DNA of 34,384 nucleotides from an uncultured Syntrophaceae bacterium. GTDB lineage: Bacteria > Desulfobacterota > Syntrophia > Syntrophales > UBA2185. The translations under genes and the position numbers were made by a program. Below are positions 17,013-25,800 of this stretch, in pieces. The notes beneath the pieces were generated by a model, which had not been told where the DNA came from, did no database searches, and saw only the letters and a list, made by a program, of their open reading frames with translations. The first letter of the stretch is position 1; every line of letters begins with the position of its first letter. The DNA lies in the NCBI GenBank assembly GCA_903893135.1, contig CAITLA010000237.1, forward strand, positions 1 to 34,384, read 5' to 3'.

Positions 17013-17294
17013 TTTTTTACATTAAACGAGAACAACAATGGCACATTTCTTTCCAAAAGCTTATATCTCATCGAGAGCTATCAATAAGTAGCAGAAATCA
17101 AATGGTACTTATATATATTATTGTAATTATTTAACTTATTCAGTGCCTCAATCGTATGCAATGAGGTATAAAATAGTCACAATTGAGGACTTACGCATGT
17201 TATCAACATGTTTATGAACAATCTTTTCCACACTTCTGTGGATTCCAATCGCAAGTGTATGTTACAAGAGGAATATCCCTCAAAAACATGTTTA
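17013..17294. other. AT-rich intergenic region
   Basis: This 282-bp gap between the ilvE stop and the lolA start is markedly AT-rich, especially 17095-17140. It should contain the lolA promoter, but I cannot pick out a convincing -35/-10 pair. Several short frames here lack recognisable protein character. Confidence 0.4.
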
Positions 17295-18371
17295 TCAGTC
17301 CGATAGAGGCACTCTCCAGCCAAAGGGGTCATCTTTTTCGCCGTACTGTATCTGGAGGATTTCATTGTATAATTTCTCAGTTAGTGCCCCTATTCCCCCT
17401 CCACTTATAGCCGTCGCCTTTCCTTTGTAAAAGATCTCCCCTATGGGTGAAACAATAGCCGCTGTCCCGGAGGCAAAGGCCTCCTTCAGTGTGCCTTTGG
17501 CGGATGCATCCATAAGCTCATCAATTGATATGGGCCTTTCGGAAACGGCGATATTCCACCTCCTGGCCATCTGTATCACTGAATCACGGGTCACACCGGG
17601 CAGGATGCTTCCCGTGAGGGGCGGTGTAATCAATTCATTCCCGACGAGGAAAAAGATATTGCTCGTCCCCACCTCTTCAATATATCTTCTTTCGATGGCA
17701 TCTAACCAAAGCACCTGCGTAAATCCCTTTTCAGCAGCTAATTTGCTTGCCAGGAGACTGGCGGCGTAATTGCCCGCAGCCTTAATGTACCCTATGCCCC
17801 CGCGCACGGCCCGGACATAATCCTCATCCACGTAAAGGCTCGTCGGGCTGAATCCCTGGGGATAGTATGGACCGACGGGACCAATGACAATAAAAAATAT
17901 GTATGCATTGGCGCTGTGCACACCTAAGGCCGCTTCCGTGGCAATCATCGTCGGCCTGATATAAAGGGATGCCCCACGGGATCGAGGCACCCAGTCCTTG
18001 TCGATGAGAACAAGCTTTTTCAGGGCCTCCATAAAAAGATCGGGGTCGATCCGCGGCATACAGAGCCTATCTGCGGAGTTATTCATTCGTTTTATATTCC
18101 GGTCTGGTCTGAAAAGGAAAAGAGCATTGTTCTTTCCGCGGTATGCCTTCAGTCCTTCAAATATTTCCTGTCCGTAGTGAAGGCACATGGCCGTGGGATC
18201 AAGGGACAAAGGCCGATAGGGTTCTATCATTGCGTCATACCACCCACGATCCGAATGGTATTGCATTGTAAAGATGTGATCCGTGAATATTTTCCCAAAC
18301 CCCAGCTTTGATTCGTCCTCGGGCTTCGCCTTCATTTGGTTTGGTTTGGCTCGAATAATCTTAATCTCCAT
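17295..18371 (-). CDS. ilvE: Branched-chain amino acid aminotransferase
   Basis: The 358-aa product is a class IV PLP-dependent aminotransferase of the longer bacterial type. It shows LHYGQEIFEGLKAYRG, the lysine-bearing GGIGYIKAAGNYAASL, EEVGTSNIFFLVG, and SILPGVTRDSVIQMA. It transfers the amino group between glutamate and the 2-oxo acids of leucine, isoleucine and valine. A GAGGGGG ribosome site lies about 7 nt upstream of the ATG. Its neighbour upstream is the comM-like ATPase, about 50 bp away on the same strand. Confidence 0.95.
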   Translation of the reverse strand: MEIKIIRAKPNQMKAKPEDESKLGFGKIFTDHIFTMQYHSDRGWYDAMIEPYRPLSLDPTAMCLHYGQEIFEGLKAYRGKNNALFLFRPDRNIKRMNNSADRLCMPRIDPDLFMEALKKLVLIDKDWVPRSRGASLYIRPTMIATEAALGVHSANAYIFFIVIGPVGPYYPQGFSPTSLYVDEDYVRAVRGGIGYIKAAGNYAASLLASKLAAEKGFTQVLWLDAIERRYIEEVGTSNIFFLVGNELITPPLTGSILPGVTRDSVIQMARRWNIAVSERPISIDELMDASAKGTLKEAFASGTAAIVSPIGEIFYKGKATAISGGGIGALTEKLYNEILQIQYGEKDDPFGWRVPLSD

Positions 18372-18422
18372 ACGTTCATCCCCCTCTTTGCTCTACCATC
18401 GGATAGGTAGAGTTCCTTATCA

Positions 18423-19952
18423 CTAAATCATTTTTCTATCAAGGCTTCTGTACTGGATGGCCTCGGCGACATGGCTCCCGCGAATCTTCTCATCTTCTTC
18501 AAGATCCGCAATAGTTCTGGCAATCTTCAGCACCTTGGTATAGGCCCGGGCTGAGAGCCCGAGTTTCTCTATGGCCATTTCGATTAGTTTCTGGGATTCC
18601 TCATCGACGGTGCAATATAGTTTTATCTCTTTGTCTGACATCCTCGCATTGAATTGCATGCTCCGGTCGGCAAATCTCCCCTTCTGCATGGATCTCGCCT
18701 GCTCAATTCTTTTCTTGATTACCCCGGACGATTCGCCGGAAGACCTCCCCGTAAGGTCCTTATATCTTACCGACGGGACCTCGATATGTATATCTATTCT
18801 ATCCAACAGGGGACCCGATATCCTTGCCTGATACTGGCGGATCTGCTGTGTTGTACATCTGCAAGCCCTCGTCTGATCGGTATAATAACCGCAGGGGCAG
18901 GGGTTCATAGCCGCCACAAGCATAAATCTTGCCGGATATGTGGCAGTAATGGAAGACCTCGTAATCGTGACATGTCCATCCTCCAAAGGTTGTCTCAATG
19001 CCTCAAGGACATTTCTCTTGAATTCCGGCAGCTCATCGAGAAACAAGACACCATTATGGGCGAGGCTGATCTCTCCCGGTCTGGGAGTGTGTCCTCCCCC
19101 CACGAGTCCGGCATCTGAAATTGTATGGTGGGGGGCTCGAAACGGTCTTGTCCCTAAAATGGTCTCTCTCTTGTTGAGCAGTCCCGTCACAGAAAATATC
19201 TTCGTAATATCAATTGCCTCAGGAAAAGAAAGGCCGGGAAGTATGGAAGGGAGCCTCTGTGCCAGCATCGTCTTTCCTGAACCCGGCGGACCTATCATTA
19301 TTATATTATGACCCCCCGCTGCGGCAACTTCCAATGCCCTTTTTGCGTGCTCCTGACCGCGGATCTCGCTGAAATCGAAGGGATAATTGCAGCTCTTATT
19401 GAATAGATCAGCAATGTCCAGCGTTAGCGGTATTATTTTCTTCCTGCCGTTAAGAAATTCAACGACGTCGGAAAGGGTATCAACAGGAATCACTTCGACA
19501 GCTTCCACCATGGCGGCTTCGTTGGCGTTTTCCCTTGCCACGATGATGCCCCTCTTCCCCATTTCCTTTGCCAGGAGGGCCGCGGAAAGGACTCCATCAA
19601 CCCCCTTGATGCTTCCGTCCAGGGACAGTTCTCCGATGAGGATGTAATCGAGGGTGTCCTTTAACTCGATACAGCCTTCGCCTGTCAAAATGCCTACTGC
19701 AATGGGAAGATCGAAACCGGTTCCTTCTTTTTTAATGTCGGCAGGTGCGAGATTTACGGTAACGTGGTTATTGGGGAATTTGTAGCCGGAATTTTTTATG
19801 GCTGCCTTGATTCTGTCTTTGCTTTCCTTGACTGCGACATCTGGAAGTCCCACCGTTAAAAATTGAGGAAGTCCCGGTGATATATCTACTTCCACATCGA
19901 CTGGATACGAATCTACACCGACAACGGCGCTGCTGATAACCTTTACAATCAA
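18423..19952 (-). CDS. comM: YifB/ComM family Mg-chelatase-like AAA+ ATPase
   Basis: The 509-aa product has the N-terminal ChlI-like domain (VEVDISPGLPQFLTVGLPD, NLAPADIKKEGTGFDLPIAV) and then the AAA+ core. Walker A is MIGPPGSGKTML, the Walker B region is NGVLFLDELPEF, and a four-cysteine patch begins MNPCPCGYYTDQTRAC. In naturally transformable bacteria ComM is a hexameric helicase promoting branch migration during recombination; homologues are widespread in non-competent species too. The start is TTG at 19952 with GGGGAG 7 nt upstream. The length is normal. Confidence 0.95.
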   Translation of the reverse strand: MIVKVISSAVVGVDSYPVDVEVDISPGLPQFLTVGLPDVAVKESKDRIKAAIKNSGYKFPNNHVTVNLAPADIKKEGTGFDLPIAVGILTGEGCIELKDTLDYILIGELSLDGSIKGVDGVLSAALLAKEMGKRGIIVARENANEAAMVEAVEVIPVDTLSDVVEFLNGRKKIIPLTLDIADLFNKSCNYPFDFSEIRGQEHAKRALEVAAAGGHNIIMIGPPGSGKTMLAQRLPSILPGLSFPEAIDITKIFSVTGLLNKRETILGTRPFRAPHHTISDAGLVGGGHTPRPGEISLAHNGVLFLDELPEFKRNVLEALRQPLEDGHVTITRSSITATYPARFMLVAAMNPCPCGYYTDQTRACRCTTQQIRQYQARISGPLLDRIDIHIEVPSVRYKDLTGRSSGESSGVIKKRIEQARSMQKGRFADRSMQFNARMSDKEIKLYCTVDEESQKLIEMAIEKLGLSARAYTKVLKIARTIADLEEDEKIRGSHVAEAIQYRSLDRKMI

Positions 19953-19991
19953 TTCGTGCTCCCCGAAACTTTCTCAAGAGTGGGCGAAAAT

Positions 19992-20018
19992 ACTATAAAA
20001 TAAGTTTTTTCATAGCAA
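19992..20018 (-). promoter_or_regulatory. Candidate promoter for comM-like gene
   Basis: On the minus strand TTGCTA (20018-20013) is followed after 15 bp by TATAGT (19997-19992), about 40 bp before the TTG start. The spacing is short, so this is tentative. It lies in the divergent gap with moaC. Confidence 0.25.
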
Positions 20019-20053
20019 GACATTTCTTTTGGAAAAGTATTTTTTTAACTCTC

Positions 20054-20082
20054 TTGACTGGGCAAAGGGGCTATGCTAATTT
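20054..20082 (+). promoter_or_regulatory. Candidate promoter for moaC
   Basis: TTGACT (20054-20059) is followed after 17 bp by TAATTT (20077-20082), preceded by TGC, an extended -10 pattern. It lies 38 bp before the moaC ATG. Pattern matching only. Confidence 0.35.
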
Positions 20083-20119
20083 CGGTACAACTTCTCGCAA
20101 CGAGGTTCAGAAAATCAGC

Positions 20120-20599
20120 ATGACTAAGTTCTCCCACTTCGATGAAAAAGGCAAGGCCAAGATGATTGATGTAACGGCAAAGGAACGGTCCGTACGAAAG
20201 GCCGTTGCCCGGGGGAAAGTCCTCATGAAAAAAAAGACACTGAGTCTCATCGAAAGGGGAGAAATGCCCAAGGGAGATGTCTTTGTTGTGGCCAAGATTG
20301 CGGGGATAATGGCAGCCAAAAAAACAAGCGAAATGATCCCTATGTGCCACCCCTTGGAATTGACAGGCATTGATATCAGTTTTATGAAAGATGCTGATCT
20401 GGGTGAAATCACCATTGAAGCGACAGTGCGGACTGTGGGAAGAACAGGGGTGGAGATGGAGGCCATGACAGCCGTCAGCGTTGCGGCTCTCACAATTTAC
20501 GATATGTGCAAATCTGCCGATAAAAACATAGTCCTTTCGGACATCAAATTAATCACAAAACATGGTGGCAAAAGCGGTCTCTTCATTAGAGATACGTAA
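20120..20599 (+). CDS. moaC: Cyclic pyranopterin monophosphate synthase
   Basis: MoaC converts the MoaA product to cyclic pyranopterin monophosphate in molybdenum cofactor synthesis. The 159-aa product has the expected KKTSEMIPMCHPLELTGIDI active-site stretch, GVEMEAMTAVSVAALTIYDM, and a C-terminal GGKSGLFIRD. An in-frame ATG at 20054 would overlap the likely promoter and add an atypical leader; the ATG at 20120 gives the family-typical MTKFSHFDEKGKAKMIDV. The other moa genes are not in the window. Confidence 0.96.
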   Translation: MTKFSHFDEKGKAKMIDVTAKERSVRKAVARGKVLMKKKTLSLIERGEMPKGDVFVVAKIAGIMAAKKTSEMIPMCHPLELTGIDISFMKDADLGEITIEATVRTVGRTGVEMEAMTAVSVAALTIYDMCKSADKNIVLSDIKLITKHGGKSGLFIRDT

Positions 20600-20636
20600 A
20601 TGAGAGATCCGCATCTATCTACCCATAGAAGAAGCT

Positions 20637-21155
20637 ATGTACCAAAACGTCTACAGAATAAGAAGATCGTTCTTAGTTCCCTTTTTCGTTGATTTTATTC
20701 TCCTCTTCTTCCTTCTCCTGCTGGCATACTTCCAGGGAGGTTCGAATTTAGAAAGAATATTACTTACGGTAATTTTCATACCCGTTCTTTATGTTCTATT
20801 CGAATCTTCATTCCGCATGGTCCAAACAGGAGACCATGGCATCATGATCAGGAAATTCATGCGGAAAAAGGAACTCCGCTGGGAGGATATCGCTCATATT
20901 GGCGCTCTGATCTTAAGAAAAAGGGTATATCTCCTATTGACTACGGTGAAGGGATTTTATATTCTATCGAACGGTTATGAAAAGTTTTCCACTCTCGTCA
21001 GTGATCTTGTCGGTCACATGGACAATGAAAAAGTGGAAGAACAAGTGAAAACACAGATGGAACATCCTGCAAAGAATATGTCGGATATCATTATGACATG
21101 GTTTACGGCTATGGTTCTTGCGGGAATCATAATAATAAAACTGTTTACCTCGTAA
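20637..21155 (+). CDS. Small membrane protein, PH-like domain, unknown function
   Basis: The 172-aa product has two N-terminal transmembrane helices (about 11-31 and 39-58), a soluble middle and a C-terminal helix (about 150-170). The middle segment (TGDHGIMIRKFMRKKELRWE and following) has the beta-rich look of bacterial PH-like membrane proteins, where a hydrophobic pair is followed by a beta sandwich. I do not recognise a specific family. It starts 37 bp after moaC and may be co-transcribed with it, but no molybdopterin role can be claimed. Confidence 0.7.
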   Translation: MYQNVYRIRRSFLVPFFVDFILLFFLLLLAYFQGGSNLERILLTVIFIPVLYVLFESSFRMVQTGDHGIMIRKFMRKKELRWEDIAHIGALILRKRVYLLLTTVKGFYILSNGYEKFSTLVSDLVGHMDNEKVEEQVKTQMEHPAKNMSDIIMTWFTAMVLAGIIIIKLFTS

Positions 21156-21247
21156 ATTTTCTGATCTTGTAAAAAGTCATGACCTGGGTTAAAAGTCATC
21201 GAACTTTCTTCACGACAAAAGCATGAGAGAAAGGGCCTGTCGTTATT

Positions 21248-21562
21248 ATGAAACGCAAAAAAACAAAAGCTGTAGCTGTCGATCAAAGTGTTCAGGCAAA
21301 GCCATATTCACTTATTGAAGAGAATATGGAAAAAAAGCTTGAAGACATTTCTACAGTCCTCTGTTCAGCCGGTGACGGGAAAAAAAGGAAAAGCAGATTG
21401 CATGAAGAAGTTTTAATCATGGTTGAAAGATGTCTTTTCAAAATTGCCCTCAAGCGGAATGGTCATGTCAAGAGTGCTGCAGCCAATTACCTTGGAATCA
21501 ACAGGAATACATTCCAGAAAAAAATGGCCAAGCTGGGCATCAGTCGTGAAAATAAAAGTTAG
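21248..21562 (+). CDS. Fis-type helix-turn-helix protein
   Basis: The 104-aa product ends in a Fis-like DNA-binding helix-turn-helix (KSAAANYLGINRNTFQKKMA). It is preceded by a helical stretch (LHEEVLIMVERCLFKIALKR) as in Fis and the C-terminal domains of NtrC-type activators, but has no receiver or AAA+ domain. The N-terminal 45 residues are charged and low in recognisable structure. Its final codons overlap the start of the beta-helix gene by about 17 bp, so it is probably translated with that gene and may regulate the operon or act as a nucleoid protein. Confidence 0.82.
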   Translation: MKRKKTKAVAVDQSVQAKPYSLIEENMEKKLEDISTVLCSAGDGKKRKSRLHEEVLIMVERCLFKIALKRNGHVKSAAANYLGINRNTFQKKMAKLGISRENKS

Positions 21563-22805
21563 CCTGTCACATAACATAGTTAAATTGATGGAAAAGGGGG
21601 TCCATATACCGAGCCCCTTTTCTATTGATATCGGGGAAGAAATAGTTCTGGAGAGGATTGCCGGCGACGGCGTAGCCATCTATCCCGGAACCAGGATCTA
21701 TGGGTCAAAAACCCTGATCTCTCGGGGAACCAAGCTGGGATATGAAGCGCCGGCAACCATCGTCGATTGTCAAACCGGCCCGCATGTTGAGCTTAGAGGG
21801 GGATTTTTCAAATCATCTGTCTTTCTGCGAAGGGCAGCCGTGGCATGTGGCGCGCAGGTCCGTGAAGGATGTATCTTAGAAGAAGAGGCCAATGCGAATC
21901 ATGCAGTCGGATTAAAGCAGACCATACTCTTCCCGTTTGTAACCTTGGGCAGCCTCATCAACTTTTGTGACTGTTTCATGGCAGGCGGAATAAGCCGGAA
22001 AAATCACAGCGAAGTCGGCAGTTCATATATACATTTCAATTACACACCCAATCAAGACAAGGCCACACCTTCACTCATCGGCGACGTACCCAGAGGCGTC
22101 ATGTTAAACCAACCGCCCATTTTTTTGGGGGGTCAGGGAGGCCTGGTCGGTCCTGTCAGGATCGGTTACGGCAGCGTAATTACGGCGGGCGTGGTTTGCA
22201 GGAGGGATTATTCTGAAGGAAATAGATTAATAACGGAAAGTGACATTTCCACCCACGACAAGTCATTTCGCGTGGGTTTTTACAGAAATATCAAGCATCG
22301 CGTCTATAATAACATCTGCTACATCGCAAACCTCTTAGCCCTGAGACAGTGGTATGCCCACGTCCGGCAACCTTTTTTCCGACGGGAAGATATGGGTGAG
22401 GAGCTTTATGCCGGGGCCATGGACAATCTTGAAATTTCTATTGATGAAAGATTGAAGCGATTCAGAGACCTGTCTCAAAAAATGCAAACATCGATAGAGC
22501 TGGGCAGGAATGCCGCAAAAAAAGGCACACAGGAAAAGCTTCTCAAACAGAAAAAGGAGTTCAGCGAAAATTGGCCGAGGCTTGAAGAGATTTTCACCTC
22601 TGGGAAAGAAATAACTGTTGATCTCACGAATCGGGACTCATTCATCAAAGTCATTCATAACAGAATGAAAGATGAAAGCGATTACATAAGAGTCATTCAG
22701 GGCCTGGATAGAGATGCGTCAATCATGGGAACGGCATGGCTGCAGAACATTGTAGATCACATCACCCGTACGGCATTAATCCATTTGCCATCCTGCAATT
22801 CCTGA
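21546..22805 (+). CDS. Left-handed beta-helix protein (UDP-GlcNAc pyrophosphorylase/acyltransferase-like)
   Basis: The product is about 419 aa. Residues about 20-260 form hexapeptide-type turns (EIVLERIAGDGVAIYPGTRI, FVTLGSLINFCDCFMAGGIS, SYIHFNYTPNQDKATPSLIG, GGQGGLVGPVRIGYGSVITA). This matches the left-handed beta-helix of sugar-nucleotide acyltransferases such as the C-terminal half of GlmU. No nucleotidyltransferase Rossmann domain precedes it. The C-terminal 140 residues are helical and may be coiled coil. The start is uncertain: GTG at 21546 overlaps the HTH gene, and ATG at 21588 is an alternative; neither has a strong ribosome site. Position directly before a GlmS-like gene and pyrG suggests amino-sugar or nucleotide-sugar chemistry. 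The exact reaction is unknown. Confidence 0.75.
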   Translation: MKIKVSLSHNIVKLMEKGVHIPSPFSIDIGEEIVLERIAGDGVAIYPGTRIYGSKTLISRGTKLGYEAPATIVDCQTGPHVELRGGFFKSSVFLRRAAVACGAQVREGCILEEEANANHAVGLKQTILFPFVTLGSLINFCDCFMAGGISRKNHSEVGSSYIHFNYTPNQDKATPSLIGDVPRGVMLNQPPIFLGGQGGLVGPVRIGYGSVITAGVVCRRDYSEGNRLITESDISTHDKSFRVGFYRNIKHRVYNNICYIANLLALRQWYAHVRQPFFRREDMGEELYAGAMDNLEISIDERLKRFRDLSQKMQTSIELGRNAAKKGTQEKLLKQKKEFSENWPRLEEIFTSGKEITVDLTNRDSFIKVIHNRMKDESDYIRVIQGLDRDASIMGTAWLQNIVDHITRTALIHLPSCNS

Positions 22806-22846
22806 CGCCATCAATTAAACGAGATCGGGACTTTGATAATTATTAT

Positions 22847-25800
22847 ATGCAGATATTAAGACAATGGTACGCTGAAATAATCAGCTATCTTATGAAATGG
22901 AAGATATATGTAGGAGTTGATGTATACAGCACTCCCGAATACTCGATAGTCTTCTTCCCGCTAATTCCTGATGTCGTCTGCTGCGGCTTCGCCGGTATCC
23001 TGGCAATTAAAGGCATTGGCAAGCGCGAAGAAGGCAATCTCATAAAGAAGCTTGCCCAACTCTTCCGGAACATCAAGAAAAATGACATGAAGGCTCTCTC
23101 TACCGGTTCTGTAAGACCGGGCCAATATCTGGGGGGGGACCGATATCTGAAAGAAATGGAAAAAACGCTTTTCCAGTTAAAGACAGGCGTCGCATATCAG
23201 GAAATCTATTTCAAGCCTCTCACGGCCGGACAACTTTCAGACATTACGGAAGAGATGAAGGCATTTTTCCTGGACGAAGAAAAATGCCTTGAAGAAAACG
23301 CCGGCAACTTTCCGACAGAGGAGACGGAAACGATAAACAGCAGACATATCCTGATGAAGGATATTATCTGGGGTCTCGAGAAAGATGTACTCGAAAATAT
23401 AGAAAAAATCAGGGGGCTCTCGGGAGCGGGCAGCGTCAACGAAATATCTCCCGAATCATTTATAAAATATAAGAAAATAAATTTTCTTCTGAACTGCCTC
23501 GACAGGTTGGAGGTAAGGGGAAGAGATTCGGCGGGTATACAGATATCCTTCAGGCTCCCCGATACGGCCTCATTTGAGAATATTTTAAGCGCGCTCAAAG
23601 AGAAAGGCCTGTATGATGATTATTCCACGAGAATCCGTGCAGGCGACCTCATCAATGGTTCAATCTGTCTCTCTCCTGCGGTCCCGTCCAAGGGTAGTCC
23701 GCGGGGCAAAGGGATTGATCTCGCGTTCGTGTATAAAACATCATCCATCATCGGCGAGCTCGGTCAAAATGTCAGGGATCTGAGAAAATTCATCTCCCAC
23801 GATAAGGTCTTCTATGAATTATCCAGGGAGGAGACAGAATTTGAAACGTCAATATCCCACACAAGATGGGCATCAGTGGGTTCCATTACGGAAGAAAACT
23901 GCCATCCGATTAATAACTTTACCATGAACAGAAACAGCGGCCATGAAGATGCTGCATGGCCGGAGATCGTGAAAAACTACCCTTTCTATGGCGAGGGAAG
24001 CTGGTTCATTAACGTTATCCTTAATGGAGATATAGACAACTATCAATCCCTCCGAAATGCAATTGAAAAGGGAGAAGACCTTATTGCTTCACATATTACG
24101 ACTGACACGAAGATCATCCCCCTGCAAATTGAAAAGCATCTCTCTGCCGGTCATGATCTGGCTGAGGCGTTCAGATTGGCCGTAAACGCATTTGAAGGCT
24201 CCCATGCCATTGCCATGACCAGCAATACGGAGCCGGGAAAGGTGTTTCTTGCCCTCAAGGGCAGCGGGCAATCCATTTATGTAGGCCTAGCCCCTGAGGA
24301 GTATATATTTTCATCGGAACTTTATGGTCTCGTGGAGGGCACTCCTTTTTTCCTGAAGATGGACGGCGAAAGACCTTCCTCAGCCGATGATCCTGAAGCG
24401 TCAGGCCAGATATTTATCCTTGAGCAGAACTCTCAAGGGGGTCTTTCGGGGATTAGAACGCTTTTTTACGACGGGACTTCTCTCTCCATTGGAAACGATT
24501 CCGTGCAGAAGGCAGAAATCACCACCCGCGATATAGATCGAGGGAATTTTCCACACTACTTTCTAAAAGAAATATCTGAAGCAACTCTCTCCGTAAGAAA
24601 AACCCTGCGCGGCAAATATAGAATCTCAAAAAAAGAAAACGGAAGATATTCAGTTACCTTCAATCTTGGCCGGGACATCATACCGGAAAAGTGGAGACAG
24701 GCCCTCACCCGTGGAGAGATCAAGAGAATTATCGTAATAGGTCACGGTACTGCCGCCGTTGCCGGAGAGGCTGTTGCCGACGGAATGAACAGATATCTGA
24801 AAGGCACTCACATCAAAATTGACGCCAAGGTCGCATCGGAATTGAGCGGCTTTTTCCTGGAGGATGACCTGAAAGATACGCTGGTAATCCCCATCACGCA
24901 GTCGGGCACGACGACAGACACCAACCGTGCCGTAGCTATGGCTGTGGAACGGGGGGCGACGGTAATCGCCATTGTCAACAGGAGGCAATCTGACATAACA
25001 GGGAAGGCAAACGGAGTTTTTTATACGAGCGACGGCAGGGACATCGAAATGTCTGTGGCTTCAACCAAGGCATTTTACTCCCAGGTTGTGGCAGGTCATG
25101 TCCTTGCACTCTGTCTTGCCCAGCTTCTGAAGAATGTCTCCGACGACTTTATTGCAGATGAGCTTCACAACCTCGAACAGGCGCCTAACTTGATGAACAG
25201 GGTGATAGAGAAGAAAGGGCAAATCAAGCAATCAGTCGAACTACTGGCAAAAAAGAGAAGGTACTGGGCCGTCGTGGGAGACGGGCCTAATAAGGCGGCA
25301 GCAGATGAGATCAGGATAAAACTGAGCGAGCTGTGTTATAAAACGATATCGTCAGATTTTATAGAAAATAAGAAGCATATTGACCTCTCTGCCGAACCCT
25401 TGATCATAGTCTGTGCAGCCGGCAGCCCGGAAACTGTGACGGGAGACATCATCAAAGATGTAGCCATCTTCAAGGCGCACAGGGCGGGTGTTGTCGTTTT
25501 TGCAGATGAAGGTGAAGGCCGGTTCGACGGCGTTGCCGATGCCGTTGTTGAGGTACCCAGGGCAGCAATGCCCATGCCTGTAATCTTAAATACCCTGGCC
25601 GGACATTTATGGGGTTATTATGCTGCCTGCAGCATTAACGAAGACGCCATTTTCTTGCGGGAATTCAGGAGTCATCTCGATTATATAATGGCAGAACATG
25701 AGAAAAGAAATTATTCCATTTACGAGAGGCTGGCCGACAGAAATTACCGGAAGCTGGTCAGAGATTTCTCGACTGAATTCAATCAAAAAAGAACGGATGG

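Noticed and set aside
22321-22900. LRQWYA shared by the beta-helix protein and the N-terminus of the GlmS-like protein
   Set aside because: A six-residue match without further flanking similarity; could be chance or a leftover duplication, too little to claim.
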